A DNA stretch of 64,000 nt from Macrosoma leucophasiata (GCA_036365455.1 JAWQUS010000011.1:2438001-2502000); one strand, 5' to 3'. Counted from the stretch's first letter, positions 10,187-20,677 are shown. Program-made: numbers and translations. The notes: generated from the sequence alone by a model not told the origin.

Positions 10187-10690
10187 GAAATACAGTAAGC
10201 CATTAGCTATAACTTTAATGATCAGCGACAGGATTACCAAGAGCTAAAACTGTAACTGGTAAACTGTAAAATGTAACTGGCGAATAGTGGGCGTTTGTAA
10301 TTATCCTTGAATTCACTCTTTTACCTCTGCCTAGACTTTCAGAGAGTACAGGCGTGAAGTATTAGAACAAAGAAATATAGCAAGTTATTAGCGATAACTT
10401 TATAGAAAGCGAACAGGATTAGCAAAAGCTAAGCACTGCAAATAGGATCAGCAAATCAGATTTTTTTTGTGTGAATTTCAAATTGTTATGTAGCTTATAT
10501 TTAGAGGAAAGTGGGCAAGATTATGATATCTTTAAGCTTACCCTCCACGGAATTACCATACAATGAAAAAAGTCTTTTAAAAATACGGTATACAAATAAA
10601 TATATAACTAGCCATTAGCTATAGGTAACTTTATAGATCAGCGAACAGGATTAGCAAGAGCTAAGCATGCAAATTAGATCAGCACCTCCG
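10187..10690 (+). repeat. Three direct copies of an ~80-bp unit
   Basis: Units at 10187-10250, 10368-10455 and 10590-10690 share AAATA-A-TA-GCCATTAGCTATAACTTTA, then GATTAGCAAGAGCTAAGCA. They are spaced by roughly 190-220 bp. A fragment of SINE B (10262-10362) lies between the first two. Confidence 0.65.
10262..10362 (+). mobile_element. SINE family B, 3' fragment
   Basis: Matches the last third of family B (GTAACTGGCGAATAGTGGG, TTTACCTCTGCCTAGAC, ACAGGCGTGAAGTA), head missing. Confidence 0.6.
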
Positions 10691-11071
10691 GATCGTTTGT
10701 ATTACAATTACAAATGAATGCTAAGCAGTATCGATACCGCTGTTCTGTCCACCGATAGTCTTTGCATCGGCGTAATTCCTTTCGACTTTATGAGTTTTTA
10801 ATTTGATTCTTAGGAAACGAGATTAACTAACCCGATGAAAAATAAGGTCTATGGAGAACGCCAATAGTGTTTTTATCGAAGTTGTTTTTATTTGGTTTTA
10901 TGTTTTTTGAATTTATTTATGTAAAATGCATGCGGGTTCTTTTTAGAACTTAGTTTCTTCCTAAGACCTAAGGGATTTGTAGAAGTTTGATTTTGATGGT
11001 TCACCGCCTGCTCCACAGGCGTCCACAACGGTGGTGGGTGTCATTAGGGGTGAATATTAAGGGTAGTTTTA

Positions 11072-11117
11072 CATAGCACCACCATCATCACTCTAGAGTG
11101 ATGATGGTGGTGCTATG
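11072..11117. repeat. Perfect 46-bp palindrome
   Basis: CATAGCACCACCATCATCAC starts the left arm. The centre is TCTAGA, and the right arm is the exact complement with no mismatch and no loop. Confidence 0.95.
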
Positions 11118-11136
11118 CAGTGGTGGTCCAGCAGTG

Positions 11137-11164
11137 GTCCAGCAGTGGACGTCCACTGCTGGAC
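11137..11164. repeat. Perfect 28-bp palindrome in a LINE-like motif
   Basis: GTCCAGCAGTGGAC is followed immediately by its exact reverse complement GTCCACTGCTGGAC. The right arm continues GTCCACTGCTGGACAAAG, a word I associate with a common LINE-derived repeat that also occurs at 59620-59645. Confidence 0.9.
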
Positions 11165-11190
11165 AAAGCCTTCCCAAAGACGCCCACAAC

Positions 11191-11711
11191 AGTGTCGTGA
11201 GTCATTAATTATAATTAATTTTGGGACAAAATATTACCTATATCAAAAATTCCTGAAATCGATTCGGTTATCGATTCTGAACAAACTAGTATCGGGTTGT
11301 ATATTTAATCCTGTTACACGTTGTCTAATACCGTCCTATTGAAATGGTTTGACAGCCATTGTTCGGTTGACTGGCTGCACTTGCGGAATAATTCTGTTCC
11401 AGTAGTAGAAAATTCTTCCTCTAGTGGACGGTGGGGTCGTCACATCCCGACGCTAGACAGTTTTACATATACTTAATTCAAAACGAAGTTGATAGCTTCA
11501 CGTTCAATTTGACACGTTATTTACGACTTCGAATCGAATTTTAACTCGTTGCTCGTGCAATCAATAAGGCTAACAATGAATTGTTTACTAGGCTGAATTA
11601 TTGGCGGTTCAGCTGTATTGCCATTCGTAATAATGTGTTTGGCGTGTGAAAGTAAATGGTGAAATGGAGAGTGATTATTTAATCATAATAGTCATGCTCA
11701 CTTTAATGTCT
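11191..11711. other. Unassigned sequence
   Basis: CTCTAGTGGACGGTGG near 11420 is related to CCCTCTAGTGGAGGAAAATTC at 37478 and 42653, so part of this is dispersed repeat. No gene is seen. Confidence 0.4.
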
Positions 11712-11845
11712 TTGCCTTCGGCGGCGTCGTGTGACGGGTTGCTCACTCCCCTTCAAAATGGTCGAGGAGAGCAATGGCTGCCACATGCGTCATACCCGTG
11801 AACGGGTGCTGATTGTGGGGACTGGTCTGTTGTGATTTGCGGGTG
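11712..11845 (+). repeat. Dispersed repeat, inverted copy at 46333-46470
   Basis: The stretch around GCGTCGTGTGACGGGTTGCT and ATGGCTGCCACATGCGTCAT is the near-exact reverse complement of 46333-46470. Confidence 0.7.
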
Positions 11846-11984
11846 CTATTTTCTATCACGATATTAAGCTGTTGATGGGTATTTGCGTATGTGTTTATCT
11901 GCAAATATTTATATGCCATGGACGTTCATATTATCTTTATTTTGTTTCATAATATTTGTATTAAATCTAAGGTATTGACAAGAG

Positions 11985-12062
11985 AGCAACACGCTGAGTT
12001 TGTTGGTTAGCGGAGTTCTTCTCAGTAGTGCCTGTACTTGGAACTCTGCTAAGTGAATGACT
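11985..12062 (-). mobile_element. Short repeat family G fragment
   Basis: The reverse complement reads CACTTAGCAGAGTTCCAAGT then CACTACTGAGAAGAAC, the family G core. Confidence 0.6.
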
Positions 12063-12837
12063 ATGATTATGACGAACAGATTTTTCATTTTCTTCTATGA
12101 AGGAATTGAAAAATTTGATGATTCACGTATCAGTTAAATATTATTATTAAATTGGTATTTATTAATACCTATTGGATTATTATTATAAGTCATTCTCTCT
12201 AGGTAGCTTATAACCCGACAATGCAAAAGTGTCCTTGTAGACCAATTTGAAATAAATGATTTGAATTTTGAATTTATTTACTTTTCGTTTCGACGAACTA
12301 AAAGATTCTCAACTGAGCCCAACCAATCGTAATTTTTGTTACCTACAGTGTTGTTTACGATACTATTCATGAAAATAGTCACTCAAAAGTACTTATGCTC
12401 TAGCAGCGGGACGTGATGACCGACGATATAATTATCTTGCTAGTGCAGTTATTTAAATGAACAATAACGTTCAAACCAATAGGGTAGTAAATTAAATAAT
12501 GCGACGATGGCTGCAGTGTCTCGCGATAAATCTACTGCAATCGTCAACCTCCATGCCTAGCGTAGCAAATATCCCCCTATATGATACAAGAAATATCTTA
12601 TAGGTATAATTTAATCTTTGGGGGGGAGGGTAGAATTTTATCCAAAACTGAACAAGTTGAAAATTTTACAAAATCCTACATAAAACGATGCCGTGATCCG
12701 CCATCATTTTACTCACATTTCCATTTCATCTCTTGAATAATAATACCCAATAGAGTAAAAAATATTGAATGAGAGTTAACAATAAACAAGTGAATAGAAT
12801 TAAAGAAATTGTCTCTTATTGAAACTGCAACTTCAAC
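12063..12837. other. Unassigned AT-rich sequence
   Basis: No gene or named repeat; includes a GGGGGGGAGGG run near 12619. Confidence 0.4.
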
Positions 12838-12900
12838 TCGTAGAAGGGATTGAACCCGGGACTAAAGGCATAACAGCAGTGGCCTGCTACGCTTACACAA
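12838..12900 (-). mobile_element. tRNA-like SINE head fragment (family B type)
   Basis: GATTGAACCCGGGAC is a B box in reverse, followed by GCAGTGGCCTGCTACGCT as in family B heads. The body is absent. Confidence 0.5.
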
Positions 12901-13286
12901 GCAACACAGTTCTAATAAATTATCATCTCATGTAAAGGTTGAATTGGCACGTTGAAAACTCTCAGAGTAGACTGTACAAAGAAAGTGATAGCGCAATATG
13001 AAATAACATCGCAAACAAAGGAACTAGGTCGCATCTCCGTGTCATGTGACTAGATGTGACAGGATTCACTTACAATCTAGACGATCTTTGAGCATGATTT
13101 GTCGCTTCGTGTCACTGGGTTATTTATTTCATTTTTTTACTTTGTACGCCTTAAGTATGCCTAGTAAGTATGCCTATATACGGATTCGGTCTGGAAACGA
13201 CCGGTCCAGAGGACTGATTTGGTTCGGGACGTACCAAATCCACTGTCCGCTCCGTACCAAATCCGTATGTGTGGTACGACTATTAC

Positions 13287-14170
13287 GGACACTCACGATG
13301 GTGCGACTGGTTGCGCCTACATGGTATCCAGTGAAGTATAGCCCTTAGTAATTGTTTTTATATTATTTCGCATTAACACATGCTTGTGAAAAATATTTTT
13401 ATTTTTAAAGAAAAATGGAAAGAAAAATTTGACTTCAGGCGAGACTCGAACTCGCGACCTACTGGGAATCTAGTCCAGCCTAACTAGCATAGTTGGTAAT
13501 AGTGGGCGCTGCTGCTACCATAAAGGAATGCAATAGATGTGAAGGAAAGATTTGACAAATCGGGCAGGACTTCAGTAGCTCAATTGGAAGAGCGGCTGGA
13601 CTAGATTCCCAGTAGGTCGCGAGTTCGAGTCTCGCCTGAAGTCAAATTTTTCTTTCCATTTTTCTTTAAAAATAAAAATATAGCCCTTAGTTCCAAAGAT
13701 GGCGTTCCAAAAAACCAACACGGTATTTCTGAATTAATATACTAACAACATCTCCATCAATGGAAGAGGTCGAGTTTCGAAGTACTAAGATGAATAGCCA
13801 ACGCATATCGTGTATTGTAATCAGATCGGCAACGAGCGAATGTCGTGCAGAGCACAGCTTAGCGAGTGATGCATCGCGATAGCAGCCACTTACCTTGTTC
13901 GTCCGAGGTTAGTGATGTGCACTGTCGGTTTGTCGATATTTCACCGTTTTTATTTTCATGAAATTAAAATGTAAAGTGAGGACTACGACCAAATAGACTT
14001 CTACACTAAAATCGGAGATATATAGACTTCTACAATAAACGCTCAATTCATATACTACAGTCTATAGACATTTATACAAAAACTAGAGGCCAACATTAAA
14101 ATGCCTTACTACTCCAAAAATCACAGTTAAGAAAAGATAATTTACATAATTTTAAGGTCAAAGTCTAACA
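13287..14170 (+). repeat. Duplicated segment, copy 1 (filled by a SINE insertion)
   Basis: Sequence from GGACACTCACGAT to CAAAGTC is nearly identical to 14539-15082. Without the 330-bp insertion at 13349-13678 and one 12-bp target duplicate it is 542 bp, against 544 bp for copy 2. Confidence 0.85.
13349..13678 (+). mobile_element. Foldback insertion of tRNA-derived SINE family D
   Basis: The insertion sits between two copies of TATAGCCCTTAG (13337-13348 and 13679-13690). The related copy at 14590-14601 has this word once, so it is the empty site. The left part (13395-13480) is an inverted partial SINE; the right part (13500-13678) is a forward copy with a complete tRNA-like region at 13568-13643. 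In that region the acceptor arms are GACTTCA/TGAAGTC, the T arm is GCGAG-TTCGAGT-CTCGC, and the loop gives an AGA anticodon. The tail resembles TTTCTTTAAAAATAAAAA. The inverted arms pair along about 85 bp. Confidence 0.85.
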
Positions 14171-14538
14171 CCCATATTCTAAGTCGTATTCTCGACCACA
14201 ACTCAACCTCACTCAATGGAGTTGGTATTCTTAGTTGAAACTAATAACGTCAACTCGACATTCTGCCTACGTTTGAGGTGAGAAAGCAATTGTCAAACTT
14301 GAGGATTATTTACATTTACGCCATATTCTTGCGCTCAATAAGTTTTTCGTGTCGAAACTGTAATACGGAAATACCTATAATTAAATACCATATTTTTCTA
14401 TAAAAATGGATTTTCAAGCCTTTGTGAATTATCTATATGATAATCATAATCCGTACACATGAATTACTGTCGAAATACAACTAAGTATATGGATTTCGAG
14501 GCGTCCTCATAAAGTGTCCTCAGCTGAGTGTGAGTCAA
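14171..14538 (+). mobile_element. TIR element M2, 3'-truncated copy
   Basis: ACACCCATATTCTAAGTCGT begins the copy and it follows 17258-17680 for about 370 bp, but the right TIR is missing. The duplicated segment copy 2 starts where it breaks off. Confidence 0.75.
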
Positions 14539-15082
14539 GGACACTCACGATTTGTGCGACTGGTTGCGCCTACATGGTATCCAGTGAAGTATAGCCCTTA
14601 GTTCCAAAGATGGCGTTCCAAAAAACCAACACGGTATTTCTGAATTAATATACTAACAACATCCCTGTCAATGGAAGAGGTCGAGTTTCGAAGTACAAAG
14701 ATGAATAGCCAACGCATATCGTGTATTGTAATCAGATCGGCAACGAGCGAATGTTGTGCAGAGCACAGCTTAGCGAGTGATGCATCGCGATAGCAGCCAC
14801 TTACCTTGTTCGTCCGAGGTTAGTGATGTGCACTGTCGGTTTGTCGATATTTCACCGTTTTTATTTTCATGAAATTAAAATGTAAAGTGAGGACTACGAC
14901 CAAATAGACTTCTACACTAAAATCGGAGATATATAGACTTCTACAATAAACGCTCAATTCATATACTACAGTCTATAGACATTTATACAAAAACTAGAGG
15001 CCAACATTAAAATGCCTTACTACTGCAAAAATCACTGTTAAGAAAAGATAATTTATATAATTTTAAAGTCAAAGTTAAAGTC
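14539..15082 (+). repeat. Duplicated segment, copy 2 (empty site)
   Basis: Partner of 13287-14170. It reads straight through GTATAGCCCTTAGTTCCAAAG where copy 1 carries the SINE. Confidence 0.85.
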
Positions 15083-15084
15083 TA

Positions 15085-15232
15085 ACTCCCTTATTCATAA
15101 ACGTACATTACATACGTTTTAGCTATAGAATGCTTTGTCTTTGTCAGTTGCATTGTCAAATGTGCGGGATAAAATAAGACAAAGGAGAGATTAGTAATAC
15201 TTTAGCTAAACTACGTTTATGAATAAGGAGGT
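15085..15232. mobile_element. TA-flanked MITE M3, 148 bp
   Basis: Ends CTTATTCATAAACGTA and TACGTTTATGAATAAG are perfect inverted repeats. With the outer bases they give about 20 bp of TIR, flanked by TA at 15083-15084 and 15233-15234. No coding capacity; Tc1/mariner-like by its TA target. Confidence 0.75.
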
Positions 15233-15442
15233 TAATGTTTTTTTATAATTTAGGATTTCAAGCATCACTTACGTTCATAAATTTATAACCGTGTTAAACT
15301 GAAGAACACTAAGGTGAATAACAAAAGATACACATGACGGCTTACTCAAAATGTTATTGCTAGTGTTATCCAATAAGTTTCATATTCTCCTTGCGATATT
15401 CTGTTTTATCAGACACATTATATCGATATGCTTCCAATATAT

Positions 15443-15610
15443 ATATATTTTTTTTTTTAAAGAAAAATGGAAAGAAAAATTTGACTTCAGGCGAGGCTCG
15501 AACTCGCGACCTACTGGGAATCTAGTGCAGCCGCTCTTCCAATTGAGCTACTGAAGCCCTGCCCGATTTGTCAAATCTTTCCTTTACATCTATTGCATTG
15601 CTTTATGGTA
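15443..15610 (-). mobile_element. tRNA-derived SINE family D, full copy
   Basis: A 13-bp target duplication GCTTCCAATATAT lies at 15430-15442 and 15611-15623. The tRNA-like region is 15483-15558 (minus), with A-box-like TAGCTCAATTGG and B-box GAGTTCGAGCCTC. The T-rich/A-rich tail lies on its left side. The open frame at 15351-15554 runs across this SINE and is spurious. Confidence 0.85.
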
Positions 15611-15623
15611 GCTTCCAATATAT

Positions 15624-16154
15624 TTTATATCTCTTTTTTTTTCTTAAGGTTAGCAATAGTTCAAATAAATTATTATTTTATAAGAAAGTAAAAGACACTC
15701 TCGAATCATAAAATATCTATCGATATCACAAATATCGACTCAAACAACGTCACTAAGTCACAAAGAGCTATGTGTGAAAGTGTTGATGGTATCACCCGTC
15801 GAGTACAGGACGGGAGCCGAGCGACTAATGTAAGCTCCTTAAGAGCATCAGTGTGAATTATTCTTTATACGTGTCGAGATTTTTGCTAAGGATTACTTTG
15901 CCCATTATTTGATATTATTCCGTTATTTTAATTAAAACAAATACATTAGGTATAGCAATTACCTACCTCGGATTTGTAAAATGTTTGTATTCTCTTTAAA
16001 TTTTTGTGTTTTCTTCTTACATCTTACTTATATTTTTATGTATTGGTCACGATAAATTAATACTGCAGCGTATAGATATCTACACAAAAACCAAAGTTCA
16101 CAAGGTTCACCTTTCTAATAGTGATTTCGGAATAGACGTATTTAGTTTCTTCAG
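15624..16154. other. Unassigned AT-rich sequence
   Basis: No gene; may contain degraded repeat. Confidence 0.4.
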
Positions 16155-16245
16155 ACTTTTGATTCCCAGTGCGTCAGGAACTGGATATTTGGCGTTTCAA
16201 ATTTCTGCCTACCCCGTAAGGAACTTGGCGCGAATATACATTTAA
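16155..16245 (+). pseudogene. LINE tail fragment
   Basis: CAGGAACTGGATATTTGGCG followed by TTTCTGCCTACCCCGTAAG matches the 3' coding end of the LINE at 45352-45760. The short open frame here is a remnant. Confidence 0.6.
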
Positions 16246-16317
16246 TTGAACAATAAAATTAGCAAATCATTCTACCCTACGGAAAGTAAGCATGAACGAA
16301 CATGACTTTATTTGTGA

Positions 16318-16580
16318 CTAGCTGTTACCCGCGGCGCTGCCCGCGTATAGGTCGCTTAGCGCGTAACCTGTAGAAACTCATCAAATCATCCTATGGCATC
16401 CTACAGGCACATTTTTTCGGCATAAAAACTATCCTATATGTTAAACCAAATTACCTTCGATGTGTGTGCCAAATTTCATGAAAATCGGTTGAGCAGTTTT
16501 TGCGTGAAGGAGTAACAAACAAACATACAAGCTTTCGCATTAATGATATCAAATTATAATTATTATAGATAGTAGATAGG
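16318..16580 (+). mobile_element. Dispersed repeat P (CTAGCTGTTRCCCGCGG type)
   Basis: Starts CTAGCTGTTACCCGCGGCG, includes CCAAATTTCATGAAAATCGG and AACAAACAAACATAC, and ends in an AT-rich run. It is a common lepidopteran dispersed repeat without coding frame. Its class (LINE tail or Helitron-like) cannot be settled from this window. Confidence 0.7.
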
Positions 16581-17257
16581 TCACAAAGAGGTGTGAATAC
16601 GTTGATCAAATCATCCATCGAGTACAGTGCAGTATGTGCCAAGATTTATCGTAAGGGTTATCTACTGTTACTAATTATTACTTTTATTTAATGAACGATT
16701 TTGTTTCAGCAAATAATTCAGATTGAAGTAAATCTATTACAGATCTATCCCACGTATAATATACTAAAGTATATTTTTTTAATCAACCTGATGTATTATT
16801 TCAGCTTTCGAGGTCTTAATAAATAATTTTATATTAATATACACGTAAGATAAATATACGAAAACAAATTTTAATATGTTTCAATTAGTTTAGATCGCAA
16901 AATAAGAAAACATCAAATAAATAATATCCTATATAACTTTACTGCAATTTAATGAAATCCAGTACATAATTATTTTAATATCGTCTGCCTATATTGCGAA
17001 GGTTTTTCACAGCTTCAGCATATTCATATTTTATCATCCGTTCACTGGATATTTCTTTCGTATCCCATATGATATATTATATCGTACCGATCCCCAGGCC
17101 CCGGTAACAATAACTTAAAACCAGTTATTCAGCTGAGACCCTTACTCGCTAAGTCATTTTCTACGACCTCCATGAAAAGTATGGAGTACGGTGGTTAAAT
17201 TATTCCGAAACAGTTCAGGATATTATAATCCCAAAAGATAATAGTGACAGTGACATA
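16581..17257. other. Unassigned AT-rich sequence
   Basis: No gene recognised. Confidence 0.4.
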
Positions 17258-17680
17258 CACCCATATTCTAAGTCGTAATCTCGACCTTAACTCAACCTTA
17301 CTCAATGGGATTGGTATTCTTAGTTGTAATTTATAGCGTCAACTCGACATTCTGCCTCCATTTGAGGTAAGAAAGCAATTGTCGAACTCCAAGGTACGGC
17401 ACGACTTACCTTAAAGTTTCGAGGAGTATTTACATGTACGCCATATTTTTGCGCTCAATAAGTTTTTCGTATCGAAACTGTCTAGAAATATAATGAAATA
17501 CCATATTTTTCTATAAAAATGGATTTTTAAGACTTCGTGAATTATTTATATGATAATCAGTATACATGAGTTACTGTCAAATTGCAAACTAAGAATATGG
17601 ATTTTGAGGTGTCCTCATAAAATATTTCAAGCTGAGTGTGAGTCAAGGAATGTTTCGAGTAACGTCTTAGAATATGGGTG
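17258..17680. mobile_element. TA-flanked TIR element M2, complete
   Basis: CACCCATATTCTAAGTCGT at the left and ACGTCTTAGAATATGGGTG at the right pair with one mismatch. TA flanks both ends (17256-17257, 17681-17682). The 423-bp interior has no transposase. It is the complete version of the truncated copy at 14171. Confidence 0.8.
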
Positions 17681-17685
17681 TAAGT

Positions 17686-17795
17686 GTGAGATTCGCAGAC
17701 CGCACTACGACTTTACTTCGAGCAAAGTACGCTTAGAACTGCCAGTAAAGTATGAGTTTTGACAGTAAAGTCGTAGAGCGGTCTGTGAATCTCAC
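17686..17795. mobile_element. Short foldback element M4, 110 bp
   Basis: Two 32-bp arms (17686-17717 and 17764-17795) pair at 30 of 32 positions; the outer word is GTGAGATTC. It directly abuts element M2. Related single arms lie at 58725 and 59547. Confidence 0.8.
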
Positions 17796-17874
17796 CCTGA
17801 TAGCACCGCTGCTACGCTGACGTCCTAGGGTCGAGGTACGTATAATTGAAGAAGTGGCAAAGAAGCTATAGTTT

Positions 17875-18262
17875 ACATTATAATAATATAATAATGGTGA
17901 CCCTTGATACGTCCCACTACTGGGCACGAGTCTCTCCCATTATTGGGAGGAGGTCTGGAGCTTACTCCATCACCCTGCTCCAATGCGGGTTACTGGAGGT
18001 AAGGGTTAGTGGCCAACCCGCTGTCAGATGTTTTTCAAACCGCCCATAAAGCCTCCGACAAGGTTTAACGACTGCTATCTATCGATAGCAATCGGGACCG
18101 ATAGCTTTACATGTCCTTCGAAGCACGGAAATGCGCATTTTAATTTGCCACTAGCGGTCACCCATCACACACCCGACCGCGCCCGTATCGCTTAACCGAG
18201 TAGGTCGCTTCCGATCTACACCAGCCGCAGAGCCATGCGCGCTTCGTTAGTTAACATTGATG
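17875..18262 (-). mobile_element. LINE/SINE 3' end family E with (ATT)n tail
   Basis: Starts on the left with (TAA)n, the tail in reverse, then GTCCCACTACTGGGCACGAG, CCAACCCGCTGTCAGATG, CGAAGCACGGAAATGCGC and CACCCATCACACACCCGACC. It matches 28018, 47764 and 60438. Frames here are not genes. Confidence 0.75.
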
Positions 18263-18320
18263 GTAAGTTATACTGTAGCCAATAAATATCTACATGAAAC
18301 CAGGGATTTGTGGATAATGT

Positions 18321-18446
18321 AGATATGCATTACCATTCTTTCGCTAAGGTATTATGCCTCTGTGCCTGAACACGACAGTGCTGAACACTACCATTTAGCG
18401 TCCGCCTACACCCGCGAGCTCAGTCACTGCAGCTCCATCAGTAAAG
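18321..18446 (-). mobile_element. Family A retroposon fragment with internal deletion
   Basis: GGTATTATGCCTCTGTGCC joins directly to TGAACACGACAGTGCTG, skipping about 40 bp of the family, then runs to the 5' end at ATCAGTAAAG. Confidence 0.65.
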
Positions 18447-18846
18447 TCTCAGCGATGAATGGAGTTTTGTGAATGTCTCTGGTAGAAATAACACAGGACT
18501 CAAAAAATCTGATAGGTGAAATGAATGCAATTATTTCCTACTGCCTACCACTTCAGGAAATGTAGGCATAAAGATACGTTTTATAAAGCAGAAGTCACGA
18601 ATTATGATTTAAAACCTTATAAAATAAAATTAGTAGAACAAGCAATACTTTATAAATCTCAAGTATATTTTTATAAATAACCGTTCACTCCTTTTTATGC
18701 AGTATCCCGTAGGATATACTTTATTATATCGTCCCGACCCTAAGGCCCTTTTGACAGTTACTTAAAAAATAAATAGCTTTATTTTTGGCCGTTATTCCCT
18801 TAGGCATTTTGTAAGACAACCACGCTGCGTGAGTAAAAGATACGTA

Positions 18847-19098
18847 CAGTACTAAACAATTAATATTGCACATCGAGCTTACGAAAGAGACGATCGGCTG
18901 GTTTCGACTTCGTAGAGTGTTATCTCTGCTGCGCACTACCTGCGTAAGCACTGACAGTCCGGTATTGGTCAAAACTTGAACAAAATGGTCGACAAACGTC
19001 AAATAGGTACGGTGCGAAAGAGATAACGCTCTACAGATCCGAAATAAGCCGAAGTCTCCTTCCTAAGCTCGATGTGCAATATTTATTGTTGAGCACTG
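18847..19098. mobile_element. TA-flanked MITE M1, 252 bp
   Basis: CAGTACTAAACAATTAATAT and ATATTTATTGTTGAGCACTG are near-perfect TIRs that continue through GCACATCGAGC for about 35 bp. TA lies at both sides (18845-18846, 19099-19100). The long minus-strand frame across it is incidental. Confidence 0.85.
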
Positions 19099-19247
19099 TA
19101 CGAGTATTTAAAATTTCAAAACGTAAAGAAAACTAAACATATTATTTTGAGTACATACATAATAATATTACAGCCTTTTTTGGAAAGTTATTAATCATCA
19201 ATCCTCCTATTTTCCTCTGAGGTGTTTTGGTCCTTTTATACCATTTT

Positions 19248-19925
19248 ATTGGTGGTAAAGCTCTAGTGACGGAGCTCGTGGGCGTGGGCACCACCGCATT
19301 ACCTAATATACCTGTCGCTAAATGGTAGTGTTCGGCACTATCGTGTTCCAGTCAGGTGGTAATGTACGGCCCTGTAAGGCATAACTCTTTAGGCCTCAGG
19401 AGTGGTAATGCATCTGCATTTTGACCTTGGTCGTTGTGTAAGTGTATATAGGCTGCAGTCATCATTTAACATCAGTACCTGGTTGACCGAGCTTCGCTCC
19501 GTAGCGATTTTTGAAAATTATATTTAGTATGAATTGCATACTGAAGAAATATGAATAAAAACAATTGATTTTTTTGGTCTAACCTCAAATCAAACACTTC
19601 TTCTTTGCTAAAAATACGACTAACGTTAGTAGACTAATGGTTCTTCTATTCATCAATAGATGAAATGGCGTTAGTCGTCGGTTATTAAGAAAATTTATTA
19701 TTCACTTGGAACCGAGCTTTTCTTGGACCTGGAACCTAAATAAATCGATTTCTTGACCCGAAAAACCCCTAATCTGTAAGTTTCAAGAAAATCGTTGGAG
19801 CCGTTTCCAAGATCTTGATTCTATATATACATATATACAAGAATTGCTCGTTTAAAGGTATTATATATATTAGATAGATTGTGAACTGCATACTTGTTTG
19901 CCACTTCCATTACATAAAAAAAAAA
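19248..19925 (+). mobile_element. Family A retroposon split by a nested insertion
   Basis: 5' part 19248-19475 and 3' part 19880-19925 together make one near-complete copy ending in a poly-A run. The break is inside CATCA-TGTGAACTGC. Confidence 0.8.
19476..19879 (+). mobile_element. Nested repeat inside a family A copy
   Basis: About 404 bp, starting near ACCTGGTTGACCGAGCTTCG and ending in an AT-rich run ATATATTAGATAGAT. No clear target duplication and no TIR. The style (CCGAGCTTCGCTCC start, ATATTAG end) is like repeat P, so a Helitron-like or LINE-tail origin is possible. Confidence 0.65.
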
Positions 19926-20282
19926 TCGATAACTATCCTTAGAAATGGTCCCAACACTACAAATGATGCGTCAGGCGTGGATTAACTATAGTCTATAGGC
20001 TGCAGTCATCACGTATCATCAATGTGAACTGCATGTTTGTTTACCATTTCCTTTGCATAAAAACAAATTTCATCGATAGCTATCCTTAGAAATGGTCCCA
20101 ACACTACAAATGATGCGTCAGGCGTAGATTAACTATAGTCTATAGGCTGCAGTCATCACATAACATCAATGTGAACTGCATGTTTGTTTACCATTTCTTT
20201 TGCATAAAAACAAATTTCATCGATAGCTATCCTTAGAAATGGTCCCAACACTACAAATGATGCGTCAGGCGTGGATTAACTA
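19924..20282 (+). repeat. Tandem repeat with a 147-148 bp unit containing a SINE 3' end
   Basis: Units start at 19924, 20072 and 20219 (ATCGATARCTATCCTTAG). Each complete unit contains GGTCCCAACACTACAAATG, GATGCGTCAGGCGT, then the family A 3' end GGCTGCAGTCATCAC through TTTGCATAAAAAC. The third unit is partial. Confidence 0.85.
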
Positions 20283-20452
20283 CGCAGCTTGACCATAGTT
20301 CATCAAGTGTGTCCAATGGCGATTGATGGACAACCCATGCTTAGTATTTGACAATTTCGTGCATGTAATACATAATTCTAGCTAAAAGCATTTGGTTACA
20401 GTGTGAATCTACTTGTAGCGTATACGATCGTTTTTGCAAATTATCCTTTACG

Positions 20453-20668
20453 CCTCACCTGCGCCTGTAATCCCCGAAAGGGTAGGCAGAGGTAAATGCA
20501 TGCATTCAAGCATACATGCAAACACCCACGATTCGCCGTTTTGGCCCATGTAACAGGTGGCGAGAATATTGACATCTCCGGGCACATTACCAAACTTCAA
20601 TCGAACCAGAGATAAAGGACTTTACACCATTATATCTGATTACCCCCTACCCGGGAATCGAACTCGGT
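20453..20668 (-). mobile_element. tRNA-derived SINE family B, head-truncated
   Basis: From CGCCTGTAATCCCCGAAAGG through CATGTAACAGGTGGCGAG to CCCGGGAATCGAACTC (B box in reverse). The head ends there and a family A copy in the same orientation starts about 10 bp later. Confidence 0.8.
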
Positions 20669-20677
20669 TAGTTATAC

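Noticed and set aside
13568..13643. tRNA gene with AGA anticodon
   Set aside because: Good cloverleaf, but it is embedded in a SINE with target duplication and tail, repeated at 15483. A tRNA-Ser would also have a long variable arm, which is missing.
19924..20282. CRISPR-like direct repeats
   Set aside because: Units are ~148 bp, contiguous and contain a SINE end; eukaryotic context; no spacers.
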